DNA of 64,000 nt from Salinibacterium amurskyense. GTDB taxonomy: Bacteria > Actinomycetota > Actinomycetes > Actinomycetales > Microbacteriaceae. The translations under genes were made by a program, and so were the position numbers. Numbering within the stretch: position 1 is the stretch's first letter; the number at the start of each line of letters is the position of its first letter. Below are positions 27,515 through 35,956 of the stretch, one piece after another. The notes below the pieces were generated by a model. That model was given only the letters and a program-made list of their open reading frames with translations, made no database searches and was not told where the DNA came from. Where the stretch lies: NCBI RefSeq assembly GCF_002797685.1, contig NZ_PGFH01000001.1:1054001-1118000 (forward strand), given 5' to 3'.

Positions 27515-28171
27515 TTACGGCAACCACGGCATCGGGTCGACACGAGTGTCGAACACGTACACCTCGAAGTGGAGGTGCGGGAAGGTGGAGTAGCCGGTGT
27601 TTCCGACAGAACCGAGGAACGTGCCTGCGGCCACCCACTGGCCGGCAACGACCGCGTCGGAGCCTGTGATCATATGGGCGTAGAGCGTCTTGATTCCGTT
27701 TCCATGGTCAATGATGACGTGGCGACCCCAGCCGCCGCCGTCGGAGACGCTTTCGACGGTGCCGGGGGAGGCGGCGATGATCGCCGACCCTTCCGGAGCC
27801 ATGATGTCGATGCCGCCGTGGAATTCATTTCCGTCGCGGTAGCCGAAGCCGTCGTTGACGTCGCCATTGGCGGGGAAGAGTTCGAGGGTGCCGGTGAGGC
27901 CGGATGCGGTCACGACGACCTGCTGCTGCACTTGTTCGACGTCAAAGCTGTCGCGCACGACCGGCGCGGCTTCTCCCGTGGCGGGGGAGGCGAAGGTTTG
28001 CACTTCGTCTTCCGCTGAAGTGCCGGCGCCAGCACCAGTGGTGGGTGCCTGAGCGAGGGCCGAGGCATCCGCGATGAATACTTCGTCGTCTTGCGTGGGG
28101 AGGATGGCTGCGGGTACCGTGCCGCCAATGAGGATCGCCCCAATGGCGAGCATGGTAATAGTTCGTTTCAA
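27515..28171 (-). CDS. M23 family peptidoglycan metallopeptidase
   Basis: A 218-residue exported protein. The N-terminal hydrophobic segment (1-24) is followed by a low-complexity linker and a LytM/M23 domain (about 105-218). Zinc ligands are visible as HGGID (FHGGIDIMAPEG) and HLHFEV near the C-terminus, with the catalytic His in LYAHM. It probably cleaves peptidoglycan cross-links, or acts as an LytM activator, outside the membrane. The start is TTG 28171 behind AAGGAA at 5-nt spacing. A highly structured intergenic region precedes it. Confidence 0.92.
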   Translation of the reverse strand: MKRTITMLAIGAILIGGTVPAAILPTQDDEVFIADASALAQAPTTGAGAGTSAEDEVQTFASPATGEAAPVVRDSFDVEQVQQQVVVTASGLTGTLELFPANGDVNDGFGYRDGNEFHGGIDIMAPEGSAIIAASPGTVESVSDGGGWGRHVIIDHGNGIKTLYAHMITGSDAVVAGQWVAAGTFLGSVGNTGYSTFPHLHFEVYVFDTRVDPMPWLP

Positions 28172-28234
28172 CAGCGTTCCTTGGTTTGGGTCAGAGAGAT
28201 GCGGCCGAGTCGGGGAAAGGCACCATCTGGTTGT

Positions 28235-28332
28235 GGCTTTGCGCTTACGGGGGTTAGGCGGCGCAAAAGCCGGATGAGTGCGAACTGCAGCACACTGGCC
28301 GAAACCGCTTCGATGCGGTTAGACAGGCCAGT
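28235..28332 (-). other. Structured leader region upstream of the M23 gene
   Basis: There are three consecutive pairings: 28235-28244 with 28261-28271 (10 bp, one bulge); GTGC/GCAC at 28277-28292; and 28294-28300 with 28326-28332, enclosing AACCGC/GCGGTT. Read on the minus strand they lie 64-160 nt before the M23 start. The type of element is not identified. The rest of the 279-bp divergent gap holds only a short CCTGAG/CTCAGG hairpin. Confidence 0.45.
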
Positions 28333-28450
28333 AAGTCAGCAAAAATAACGGAGAAACCTGAGAACGGTACTCAGGAACCAACAATTCGCTGGCCTCGCCC
28401 TATATCCTTTGGATGCAAACGTTCTAATTCTTCGATGGGGAGGGGTCCGC

Positions 28451-29206
28451 ATGGGCACCAGTTCGCGTCCGATAATCGGCCTCACGTCCTACTTGGAGCA
28501 GGCCCAAACTGGCGTGTGGGATCTTCCGGCGTCGTTTCTGCCCAAGATCTACTTTGAAGCAGTGACGGATGCCGGCGGAATCGCCGTCTTGCTGCCGCCT
28601 CAGCCCGTAGATGCTGAGATCGCGAGCTCGCTCATCCATGGTCTCGACGGTCTGATTCTCACTGGTGGCAAAGACGTGGACCCGGCTCGCTACGGCCAGG
28701 AGCCCCACCCGACGACGGATGTTCCGCGTAAGGACCGCGACGCGTTCGAAGATGCCCTGCTGCGCGCGGCCATCGACGAGAATCTGCCTTTTCTGGGGAT
28801 TTGCCGTGGAGCCCAGATGTTAAACGTTGCGCTGGGCGGCACGATCATCCAGCACCTGCCCGATGTGATCGGTTCAAGCCGCTACGGCGCAGGCGGCGGC
28901 ACCTTCCTTGTCAATGATGTTGCTGTCGAACCCGGCAGCGAACTCTCGTCATTGTTAGGGGGCGACAGCAGCGTTGCCGTGAAGTCGTACCACCATCAGG
29001 CAATTGGCGATCTGGCTGAGGGGCTTGTGGTTTCCGGCCGCGGTGACGACGGTGTTATCCAGGCTGTCGAACTGCCCAGCGTTGACTTTGGGGTCGCCGT
29101 TCAATGGCATCCCGAAGAGGATGCCAAAGAAGACGCCCGGCTGTTCCGTGGCGTTGTTGAGGCAGCGGCTCGCTATCGCGCTCAGCGTTCAGGCGCTAGC
29201 GAGTAG
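28451..29206 (+). CDS. Gamma-glutamyl-gamma-aminobutyrate hydrolase family (PuuD-like) class I amidotransferase
   Basis: A 251-residue class I glutamine-amidotransferase-fold hydrolase. The nucleophile Cys is in FLGICRGAQMLNVALGG (about residue 117). The catalytic His and Glu are in VQWHPEED near the C-terminus. Oxyanion strand residues are in LILTGGKDVDP. PuuD-type enzymes release GABA from gamma-glutamyl-GABA in putrescine breakdown, but no other puu gene is nearby, so the substrate is open. ATG 28451 follows GGGGAGGGG. The longer frame from 28409 lacks family residues. Confidence 0.88.
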   Translation: MGTSSRPIIGLTSYLEQAQTGVWDLPASFLPKIYFEAVTDAGGIAVLLPPQPVDAEIASSLIHGLDGLILTGGKDVDPARYGQEPHPTTDVPRKDRDAFEDALLRAAIDENLPFLGICRGAQMLNVALGGTIIQHLPDVIGSSRYGAGGGTFLVNDVAVEPGSELSSLLGGDSSVAVKSYHHQAIGDLAEGLVVSGRGDDGVIQAVELPSVDFGVAVQWHPEEDAKEDARLFRGVVEAAARYRAQRSGASE

Positions 29207-29223
29207 TAGTACCCGCGACGGGG

Positions 29224-29415
29224 TTAGCGCTCGAGCTCGTAGGGGTCTTGGGCCTCTTTGGCGATCGTGCCGACAGCGATGGCGACCGTCAGGCCCCAGC
29301 TGATCCACATGAGAATGAGGCGCCAGTCACGCGGGCCCTGCTTGGTGGTCTGAAAGATGCTCCAGCCGCCAGCGACCGCGCTGAGGAGACTGCCGTTGAA
29401 CAAGTATTTGCGCAT
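29224..29415 (-). CDS. Small two-helix membrane protein
   Basis: A 63-residue protein with two hydrophobic segments (about 6-24 and 31-52) and a charged C-terminus. The ATG is preceded by a near-perfect GGAGGAAAA site, which argues that this is a real gene. It is convergent with the amidotransferase gene. No family was recognised. Confidence 0.7.
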   Translation of the reverse strand: MRKYLFNGSLLSAVAGGWSIFQTTKQGPRDWRLILMWISWGLTVAIAVGTIAKEAQDPYELER

Positions 29416-29532
29416 TTTTCCTCCGGGGTTGGGTGGGTTAACGCTAGCGTGAGATGCTGGGCGCGACCAGCGGGTGGCCCGCCGAAGTGGCTCGATCCCT
29501 GCAACTGGGCTGAGAAATTGGTCGTGATGCGG

Positions 29533-29554
29533 TAACTGACCGATCGGTCAGTTA
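29533..29554 (+). promoter_or_regulatory. TetR operator: perfect 22-bp palindrome
   Basis: The half-site TAACTGACCGA is followed by its exact complement TCGGTCAGTTA. It touches the -10 hexamer of the downstream TetR gene (TAGTCT, 29553-29558) and ends 10 nt before GTG 29565. It is the expected binding site of that repressor. Confidence 0.85.
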
Positions 29555-29558
29555 GTCT
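29553..29558 (+). promoter_or_regulatory. Leaderless -10 element TAGTCT for the TetR gene
   Basis: TAGTCT ends 6 nt before GTG 29565. Its first two bases lie inside the palindromic operator, so repressor binding would block RNA polymerase. Confidence 0.55.
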
Positions 29559-29564
29559 CGAGTG

Positions 29565-30119
29565 GTGTCTAGTCAACAAGAGCTACAGCGCATCGCGCTC
29601 GCCGAGTTCGCCATCGCCGGCTACACCGGCACCTCTATTCAGCGAATTGCCGAGCTCGCGGGTCTCTCGAAATCCAGCGTTCTCTACCATTTCACCTCGA
29701 AAGAGGCGCTACTCGAGGCCGCAGTGAGTCCCGCGATTGATCGCCTGGACGAGTTGCTCAGCGACCTGGAAGCCGGCGGCCTCGGGGCCGACTATCGGGC
29801 CACATTCATTGGGCAATTCGTCGACTTTATTTTCGATTGCCGCCAAGAAGTTCACCTCTTCATCAACCAGGGACCCTCACTCGTCGGGCTCGCCGTGATC
29901 GACCGTGCCAACGGCACTGTGCGCAGACTCGCGCACTATTTCGCCGACAGCACCTCGAACCCGCACGACAAAATGCGCTTCGGCATCGCGCTCGGCGGCT
30001 CGGCCTACATGCTCTGCACGGCAGACAACTTCGAGATGCCCCTCGAATCGGATGACGAAACCCGCCAAGCCTTGGTCGCGATCATGAGCGAACTTCTTGC
30101 GCCCGTTCGCGCCGACTAG
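29565..30119 (+). CDS. TetR family transcriptional repressor
   Basis: A 184-residue repressor. Its N-terminal HTH (about 5-50) reads LQRIALAEFAIAGYTGTSIQ, RIAELAGLSKSSVLYHFTSK, where helix 3 is the recognition helix. The C-terminal ligand domain is all-alpha. Two GTG codons are in tandem (29562, 29565). The second is preferred because TAGTCT lies exactly 6 nt before it. The operator palindrome immediately upstream indicates autoregulation. Control of the downstream MMPL-YhgE pair is also likely. Confidence 0.9.
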   Translation: MSSQQELQRIALAEFAIAGYTGTSIQRIAELAGLSKSSVLYHFTSKEALLEAAVSPAIDRLDELLSDLEAGGLGADYRATFIGQFVDFIFDCRQEVHLFINQGPSLVGLAVIDRANGTVRRLAHYFADSTSNPHDKMRFGIALGGSAYMLCTADNFEMPLESDDETRQALVAIMSELLAPVRAD

Positions 30120-30248
30120 CCTCCGCCACCGCGCGATCAGCAGAACCTACACAACTTCAGCACCAGCACCAGCACCAGCAGAACTGTACGACCGCAGCAC
30201 CGCACCGCAGCACCTCACCAACGCACAGCACCCAGAACCGGAGCACCC

Positions 30249-33152
30249 GTGGCAACTCTTCTCTACCGACTCGGTCGATTCTCGTACCGTCATCCGTGGC
30301 GCGTTCTTGTGGTCTGGCTGCTGCTCGTGGGCGGAACCCTCGGCGGAGGCATCGCGCTGGGCGGCCAAACTCAAGAGTCGTTCGAGATTCCCGGCACCGA
30401 GTCGCAAGCAGCCCTCGACCGGCTCGAGGCGGTGTTCCCCTCGGTGGCGGGAGCATCCGCAACAGCCGTCATTGTTGACGAAGACGGTTCACGCATCGAG
30501 AGTTCCGAAGCAGTGATCGAGCGGATCACGGCCGCTATCGATCGCATTGACGGTATCGATTCGGCAGTGAGCCCTTTCGATGAGTATGCGGGCAAGGCCA
30601 TTTCTGACGACCACAGCATGGCGATCATCCGAGTGCAGTTTGACGGCGTCGCGACCGATGTCACCGTGGCGACCCTGGAAGAACTAGTCGATACCGCCAC
30701 CATCGGTGAGGATGCCGGACTGCGCGTTGAGTTCGGCGGCCAGGTCTTTCAAGACACGTCATTCGGTCTCACCGTCACCGAAGTGATTGGTGTTGTATTC
30801 GCTGGCCTCGTGTTGGTCATCACGTTCGGATCCCTGCTTGCCGCCGGGATGCCGCTGCTGAGTGCCCTCATCGGCGTCGGAATTGTGATGGGGCTGATCA
30901 CGACCCTCTCTGCCTTCACGACCGTGTCGAGTTCGGCGCCGCTGCTCGCGCTCATGATCGGGTTAGCGGTCGGAATTGACTACGCCCTGTTCATCGTGTC
31001 GAGGCATCGGGCGCAGCTCGCGCACGGCGAAGAGCCCGAAGAATCGGCCGCGATGGCGGTCGGAACGGCCGGGAGCGCCGTGATCTTTGCGGGCGTCACC
31101 GTCATCATCGCGCTGCTCGGATTGCTCGTAGTCGGCATCCCATTCTTGAGCGTGATGGGCATCGGCGCCGCCGTTGCCGTCTTCATCGCGATGGGAGTTG
31201 CCACGACCTTGTTGCCCGCCCTGTTGGGGCTGGCGGGAGCGCGAATGATCCCCAAGACCGGCTCGCGGGCGCAGCGACGCTTCACGGCATCCGCCGACGA
31301 AAGCCGCAGCATGGGCGCACGCTGGGTGCGCGGTGTCACGAAGCACCCGTGGCTGGCGACGATCGCCGTCGTAGCGATTCTCGGCACGGTGGCGATTCCG
31401 GCCGCGAGCCTCACGCTGAGCTTGCCCGATGGCGGTTCGGAGCCCGAAGGCTCTACCCAACGCGAAGCGTTTGACCTGGTGACCGAAGGCTTTGGCCCTG
31501 GCTACAACGGCCCGCTCGTTGTCGCCCTCGACATCACTCAGACGATCGACATTCAGGATGACCTCGAAGCGATCGCGGCCGATCTTGAGAAGCTCGATGA
31601 CGTCGACTTCGTCTCGCAGGGCTTCCCCGATGACGGACTCGACACGGCGATCATCCAGGTCACTCCGTCCAGCTCGCCGGACTCGGAAGAAACCAAAGCG
31701 CTCGTGCAAACGATTCGCGATCTCGCTCCTGAAATGGAGCGCACGTACGACATCCCGATCTTCGTGACGGGTACCACCGCTATCGGTATCGACATTTCTA
31801 ACCGGCTCAGCAACGCGCTGGTGCCTTTTGGCCTGATCGTGGTGGGGTTGTCGATCCTGCTGCTGATGATGGTGTTCCGCTCGGTGCTGGTGCCGATCAA
31901 GGCGGCGGTGGGCTTCTTGCTCTCCGTCGTCGCGTCGTTCGGCGTTGTGGTGGCGGTCTTCCAATGGGGATGGCTCGGCGACCTCATCGGCGTCGACAAC
32001 CCCGGCCCCATCCTGAGTTTCATGCCCATTCTTTTGATGGCGGTGCTCTTCGGCTTGGCGATGGACTACGAAGTGTTCTTGGTCTCGGGAATGCGGGAAG
32101 AGTTCGTGAAGACCGGAAAGGCGCTCTCCTCGGTGCGCCACGGCTTCGCGAGTAGCGCCCGGGTCGTTACCGCCGCCGCGCTCATCATGTTCTTCGTCTT
32201 TTTTGCCTTCGTGCCCGAAGGCAGCGGAACGATCAAACCCATCGCCCTCGGCCTTGCCGTTGGTATCGCCTTCGATGCCTTCCTCGTGCGGATGACGCTC
32301 GTTCCCGCCCTCATGGCGCTCTTCGGTAACGCCGCCTGGTGGCTGCCGGCATGGCTCGACAAACTACTTCCCAACGTGGACATCGAGGGCGAGCAATTAC
32401 GCGAGCACCGTCACGAATTGGAGTGGGCATCCACCCAGTCCGCGCTCTCGATGAGCGCTGAATACCTTGTCGCGGGCACAGCCCAGCGTGGCCTTGGTCC
32501 GATCTCACTGGCGGTGCCCCGCGGCGCCGTCGTGATTGCATCGGGAGACCGCCACGACCGCCGCATCATGGGAGCGACGCTCTCGGGCATCCTTCCTCCC
32601 GTCTCGGGAATGGTGCAAGTGCTCGGGTACCCGTTGCCTTCGCACTCCGATCAAGTGAACAAACGAGTTGCCCTCTCCGAAATCGGGGGAACGCCGTACA
32701 GCGAAGATGCCACGTCGATGGATGCCATGCTGCGTGAACGCATCGAAATGACCCAGCACTGGAAGCGCACTCCGCGCACTTCGGCTACCGTTGCGAGCTG
32801 GATTTCGCGCGTCAACGACGTGCTCGCCGACGTCACCGCTCGCCGCACAATCCCTATCGCGGCTGATACCAACGTCAACGCCCTGCGTCAGTTGGAGCGG
32901 TCGATTGCGCTCGCGGCGATTGGTCTTGCCGAAGGCACCGATGTCGTGTTCTTCGATCGCTTCGATCAGTTTGCCGAAGCGGAGGATGAGGCCGTGTTCC
33001 TCACTGCGGTCACACGACTGGCTGACCCCAGCGTGACCATCCTGTTTGGCACCGGAAGACCGGTGACCGCTGCCAGTGAAATCGATCGCGGAGACCGTGC
33101 CGTGATTGTCGTCGATCTCTACCTGCTTGCCCCGGAAGGACTCCTTCGATGA
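30249..33152 (+). CDS. MMPL/RND-type transporter fused to a degenerate ABC-ATPase-like domain
   Basis: A 967-residue membrane protein. Residues 1-700 are a complete MMPL transporter. They contain a first helix (about 18-38), an extracytoplasmic domain, a helix bundle (about 175-330) with the GLAVGIDYALFIVSRHR motif, and a second half with FGLAMDYEVFLVSGMREEF (601-619). Most MMPL proteins of this type end at this point. Residues 736-967 instead resemble an ABC nucleotide-binding domain: ISLAVPRGAVVIASGDRHD at the Walker A position (no GxGKS), SGMVQVLGYPLP, LRQLERSIALAAIGLA at the signature position and VVFFDRFDQ where Walker B and the catalytic Glu belong. ATP hydrolysis is therefore unlikely. 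The YhgE/Pip permease gene overlaps by 4 nt. The GTG start follows GGAG. Export of a drug, lipid or envelope precursor is inferred. Confidence 0.88.
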   Translation: MATLLYRLGRFSYRHPWRVLVVWLLLVGGTLGGGIALGGQTQESFEIPGTESQAALDRLEAVFPSVAGASATAVIVDEDGSRIESSEAVIERITAAIDRIDGIDSAVSPFDEYAGKAISDDHSMAIIRVQFDGVATDVTVATLEELVDTATIGEDAGLRVEFGGQVFQDTSFGLTVTEVIGVVFAGLVLVITFGSLLAAGMPLLSALIGVGIVMGLITTLSAFTTVSSSAPLLALMIGLAVGIDYALFIVSRHRAQLAHGEEPEESAAMAVGTAGSAVIFAGVTVIIALLGLLVVGIPFLSVMGIGAAVAVFIAMGVATTLLPALLGLAGARMIPKTGSRAQRRFTASADESRSMGARWVRGVTKHPWLATIAVVAILGTVAIPAASLTLSLPDGGSEPEGSTQREAFDLVTEGFGPGYNGPLVVALDITQTIDIQDDLEAIAADLEKLDDVDFVSQGFPDDGLDTAIIQVTPSSSPDSEETKALVQTIRDLAPEMERTYDIPIFVTGTTAIGIDISNRLSNALVPFGLIVVGLSILLLMMVFRSVLVPIKAAVGFLLSVVASFGVVVAVFQWGWLGDLIGVDNPGPILSFMPILLMAVLFGLAMDYEVFLVSGMREEFVKTGKALSSVRHGFASSARVVTAAALIMFFVFFAFVPEGSGTIKPIALGLAVGIAFDAFLVRMTLVPALMALFGNAAWWLPAWLDKLLPNVDIEGEQLREHRHELEWASTQSALSMSAEYLVAGTAQRGLGPISLAVPRGAVVIASGDRHDRRIMGATLSGILPPVSGMVQVLGYPLPSHSDQVNKRVALSEIGGTPYSEDATSMDAMLRERIEMTQHWKRTPRTSATVASWISRVNDVLADVTARRTIPIAADTNVNALRQLERSIALAAIGLAEGTDVVFFDRFDQFAEAEDEAVFLTAVTRLADPSVTILFGTGRPVTAASEIDRGDRAVIVVDLYLLAPEGLLR

Positions 33153-34888
33153 GCACCTCATACCCCACCGCGATTCCGCGTCGACGCTGGCTAACCTTCA
33201 TTGGTTTCGTTGCGGTCGCAGTTCTCCCGCTTGCCTTCACCGGACTCTTCGTTGCCGCCGCAGGCGACGGCGAGAGTGCGATCGACAACATCCCGGTTGC
33301 TCTCGTGAACAACGACGAATTGCAGACCACGACCACGCCAGAGGGCGAAGAGCAAATTGTTTTCGCTGGTCGCCAGCTCGTCACAGAGCTCACCGGAGCC
33401 GACGGCTTCGAATGGACGATTACCAACTCAAGCGATGCCGAAGACGCGCTCGCTCGCGGTGACGTCTACGCGATCCTCACCGTGCCCACCGAGTTCTCGG
33501 AGTCGATCCTGTCGCTCTCGACCGACGCCCCTTCGCAGGCCCAGATTTCAATTCGCACTGACGATTCGCACAGCTACTTCACCGGCTCGGTGGCTCAGGT
33601 CGTCGGTCAATCAATGACCGATACCTTTGGGCGTGCGATCACCTCTCAGTACATCGACGGAATCTACGCGAGCGTGGGTGAACTCGGGGGAGCGCTCTCC
33701 GATGCCGCCGACGGCGCTACCCAGCTAGCGGACGGCGCGACAGACCTCTCGACCGGACTCACCAGCTACACCGAGGGTGTCGACTCTCTGTCATCCGGTC
33801 TCGCTGATCTCAACTACGGCGCTTCAAACTTGTCGGGGCTCACGACCGGAGTCAGTGAGTACACCGCCGGTGTTTCGCAGCTTGCCTCCACTCTTGCGGC
33901 GATCAACCCCGCCATCCAGGCGCAAATTACTGATCCGCAACTGAAGGGCACGCTTCAGGCTGTCGTCGATGGCCTCAATCAGGCCTCCACGGGCGGTGGA
34001 ACGCTGAAGACTCAAACGGCGGATGCCGTTGGCGGCATTCAATACGGAATCTCCCAGAGCGCGTCGGGGGCTTCGCAACTCGCTGAGGGATCTGGGCCGC
34101 TCACCACAGGAGCGAAAGAGCTAACCTCGGGGGCCAAGGAACTCTCCACTGGCTTGAGCGAGGGCGCTGCTCTCGTGCCGACCGCCGATGACGCTACCGA
34201 CAGCACTACGAACGCCGAGATCGTCGCTGAGCCGATTACGTTGTCGGTCACGACCGATAACGAGGTGTCGGAGCCGGCGCAGGCGATCGCGACCTTCTTC
34301 ATTCCGCTCGGGTTGTGGCTGGGAGCGCTGGCCGTGTTCTTGGTGCTGACGCTTCCCTCGTACCGCTCGCTGTCATCCACGGCTCGCAATGGGCGCATCG
34401 TCGCCGCGACGTTGATCCGAGCATCCGTGGTCACCGTCGTGCAAGCGGTGCTGCTCGTGCTGTTGTTGCACGTGGTGGTGGGAGTCGATTGGGCGCTCGC
34501 TCCCGCGACGGCCGGTTTCGCATTGCTGATGGCGCTGGCGTTCGCGGCGTTCCACTACTTCTTGATCGCAGCGCTGGGGCGCGGAGGGCTCGTGATTTCG
34601 CTCTTCTTGCTCGCTATTCAGCTGACCTCTACGGGCGGCGTGTATCCGATCGAGGCTTTGGCGGCACCGTTCCAAGCGGTGAGCCCGTTCTTGCCGCTGA
34701 CTTATGCCGTTGAGGGGATGTACACGATTCTGTCGGGCGGTAGCCCGCAATCCGCGATCACCGCAGCGTTCGCCCTGCTGGCGCTCGGAGTGGTGAGCGT
34801 CGCCCTGTCGGTGTTCGCGGTGAAGCGCATACGAAAATCGGCCGCGACGGGAGCGATCCTGTCGGCGGCCGATTCTCGAGCGCTCTAA
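33149..34888 (+). CDS. YhgE/Pip family ABC-2-type membrane protein
   Basis: A 579-residue protein. Transmembrane helix 1 is at about 17-40. A long extracytoplasmic region (40-375) carries a heptad-like series of Ala-Asp-Gly-Ala/Leu-Ser-Ser-Gly-Leu repeats (about 185-330) typical of YhgE/Pip proteins. Five further helices lie in the C-terminal ABC-2 permease-like part (about 385-560). The family includes the phage infection protein (Pip) and ESX-related YueB-like proteins. Translation is coupled to the MMPL gene by a 4-nt overlap, suggesting a joint complex in which the pseudo-ABC domain may contact this permease. Confidence 0.88.
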   Translation: MSTSYPTAIPRRRWLTFIGFVAVAVLPLAFTGLFVAAAGDGESAIDNIPVALVNNDELQTTTTPEGEEQIVFAGRQLVTELTGADGFEWTITNSSDAEDALARGDVYAILTVPTEFSESILSLSTDAPSQAQISIRTDDSHSYFTGSVAQVVGQSMTDTFGRAITSQYIDGIYASVGELGGALSDAADGATQLADGATDLSTGLTSYTEGVDSLSSGLADLNYGASNLSGLTTGVSEYTAGVSQLASTLAAINPAIQAQITDPQLKGTLQAVVDGLNQASTGGGTLKTQTADAVGGIQYGISQSASGASQLAEGSGPLTTGAKELTSGAKELSTGLSEGAALVPTADDATDSTTNAEIVAEPITLSVTTDNEVSEPAQAIATFFIPLGLWLGALAVFLVLTLPSYRSLSSTARNGRIVAATLIRASVVTVVQAVLLVLLLHVVVGVDWALAPATAGFALLMALAFAAFHYFLIAALGRGGLVISLFLLAIQLTSTGGVYPIEALAAPFQAVSPFLPLTYAVEGMYTILSGGSPQSAITAAFALLALGVVSVALSVFAVKRIRKSAATGAILSAADSRAL

Positions 34889-34917
34889 GCGAGCGACGGG
34901 TGATGCGGGGAAAGTGA

Positions 34918-35757
34918 CTAGCTGAAGAGTCCTTCGCGAATGGTGTCGCGCAGCTCTACGAGCTCCGGGTAGTCCTCGAAGAAGCGCAGCTTCTCGTCGA
35001 CGATGCTGTCGCCGGTCGGCAGTTCGTCGGCGAGTACCCACTCAGCGAAAACTTCAGCAGCGTCTTCGGTCGGGATGGTTGCCGCGTAGTCGGTGACGAA
35101 CTCGTCGGGCGTGTAGCGCTCTTCCTTATCCTCTTCAGTTTCGGCGTCGAAGTCATCGATCGTGTAGTCGGGCCAGAACTCCATGAAGTACGCGTAGAGG
35201 TACGAGTCGTCGGCCGGGCAGCCATCGACTTCTGCATAAACGGGGCAGCTCGCGACGCTGGATTCGTCCTTGGGGATCTGTTCGTCGCGCAGCGTGATCA
35301 GGTGAGCGAATTCGTGGATCATTGTGCGGTCGAGCACATCGGGGGAGACTGACCCGCTCGTGTCGAGGGCGAGATACGTCTCGTCGGGGCTGAGGCCATT
35401 GCGCTGCATCGCGCCGTCGGTGCCGCCGGACTGGTCCGCGTCGATCGCGACGAACATCGTGATCTCGGGGTGGAGATCGGCGGGGAAGAGCTCGTTGAAG
35501 CGTTCCCACACGGCGAGCTGATCATCCGGAGCATCGCCGATGAGTTCGTCGCCGTCAACCGGGTAGCTCGCGAGAACGAACAACGAATCGTCGTCAATCG
35601 CGGCGTAGTCGATCTCGGTCGATTCGCTTTCGCCCACAGCGGCGTCATCGGTGGTGGGCTCGGCGGCAGCGCAACCGCTCAGCGTGAGGGCAAGGAGTGC
35701 GGCTGCGCTCACGAGCACCGCAGCAGGCGTGGAGCGGACAGAAGATAGCAAGGTCAC
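34918..35757 (-). CDS. Secreted lipoprotein with zincin HExxH motif
   Basis: A 279-residue lipoprotein. The signal peptide ends in lipobox LSGC (Cys29). After an acidic linker, the sequence TMIHEFAHLITLRD (about 146-158) matches the HExxH zinc-protease signature (HEFAH, 148-152). A candidate third ligand could be among the Glu/Asp residues near 190-215. Paired cysteines occur in SCPVYAEVDGCPADD. The protein is very acidic. It resembles no named peptidase family that I can identify. GTG 35757 has AAAGAG upstream. It is convergent with the YhgE gene. Confidence 0.75.
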   Translation of the reverse strand: MTLLSSVRSTPAAVLVSAAALLALTLSGCAAAEPTTDDAAVGESESTEIDYAAIDDDSLFVLASYPVDGDELIGDAPDDQLAVWERFNELFPADLHPEITMFVAIDADQSGGTDGAMQRNGLSPDETYLALDTSGSVSPDVLDRTMIHEFAHLITLRDEQIPKDESSVASCPVYAEVDGCPADDSYLYAYFMEFWPDYTIDDFDAETEEDKEERYTPDEFVTDYAATIPTEDAAEVFAEWVLADELPTGDSIVDEKLRFFEDYPELVELRDTIREGLFS

Positions 35758-35944
35758 GAAGATCTCTTTCGGGTCTGGTGGTTCGCGCCGCAGCTTTACT
35801 AGCGGGGCGCACCCGCGTCGCCGTGGGCAAAAGTGAGCATATCGGGAGACCGCGTCGCGGACGGCCTAGCGGATGTCTCGGTTCCGTCACAGGAAAGAAA
35901 TGGTCTAGTAACGCAATCCCCAGCCGTATTGCAGGCCTCGCTGG

Positions 35945-35950
35945 TAACTT
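35945..35950 (+). promoter_or_regulatory. Leaderless -10 element TAACTT for otsA
   Basis: TAACTT ends 6 nt before ATG 35957 and no Shine-Dalgarno sequence is present. The 199-bp divergent gap before otsA holds nothing else that I recognise. Confidence 0.6.
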
Positions 35951-35956
35951 AGCTAC

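Noticed and set aside
28351-28378. CCTGAG-AACGGTA-CTCAGG hairpin as a guanidine-II (mini-ykkC) riboswitch
   Set aside because: Only one hairpin with an ACGG loop is present. Mini-ykkC requires two ACGR loops in tandem.
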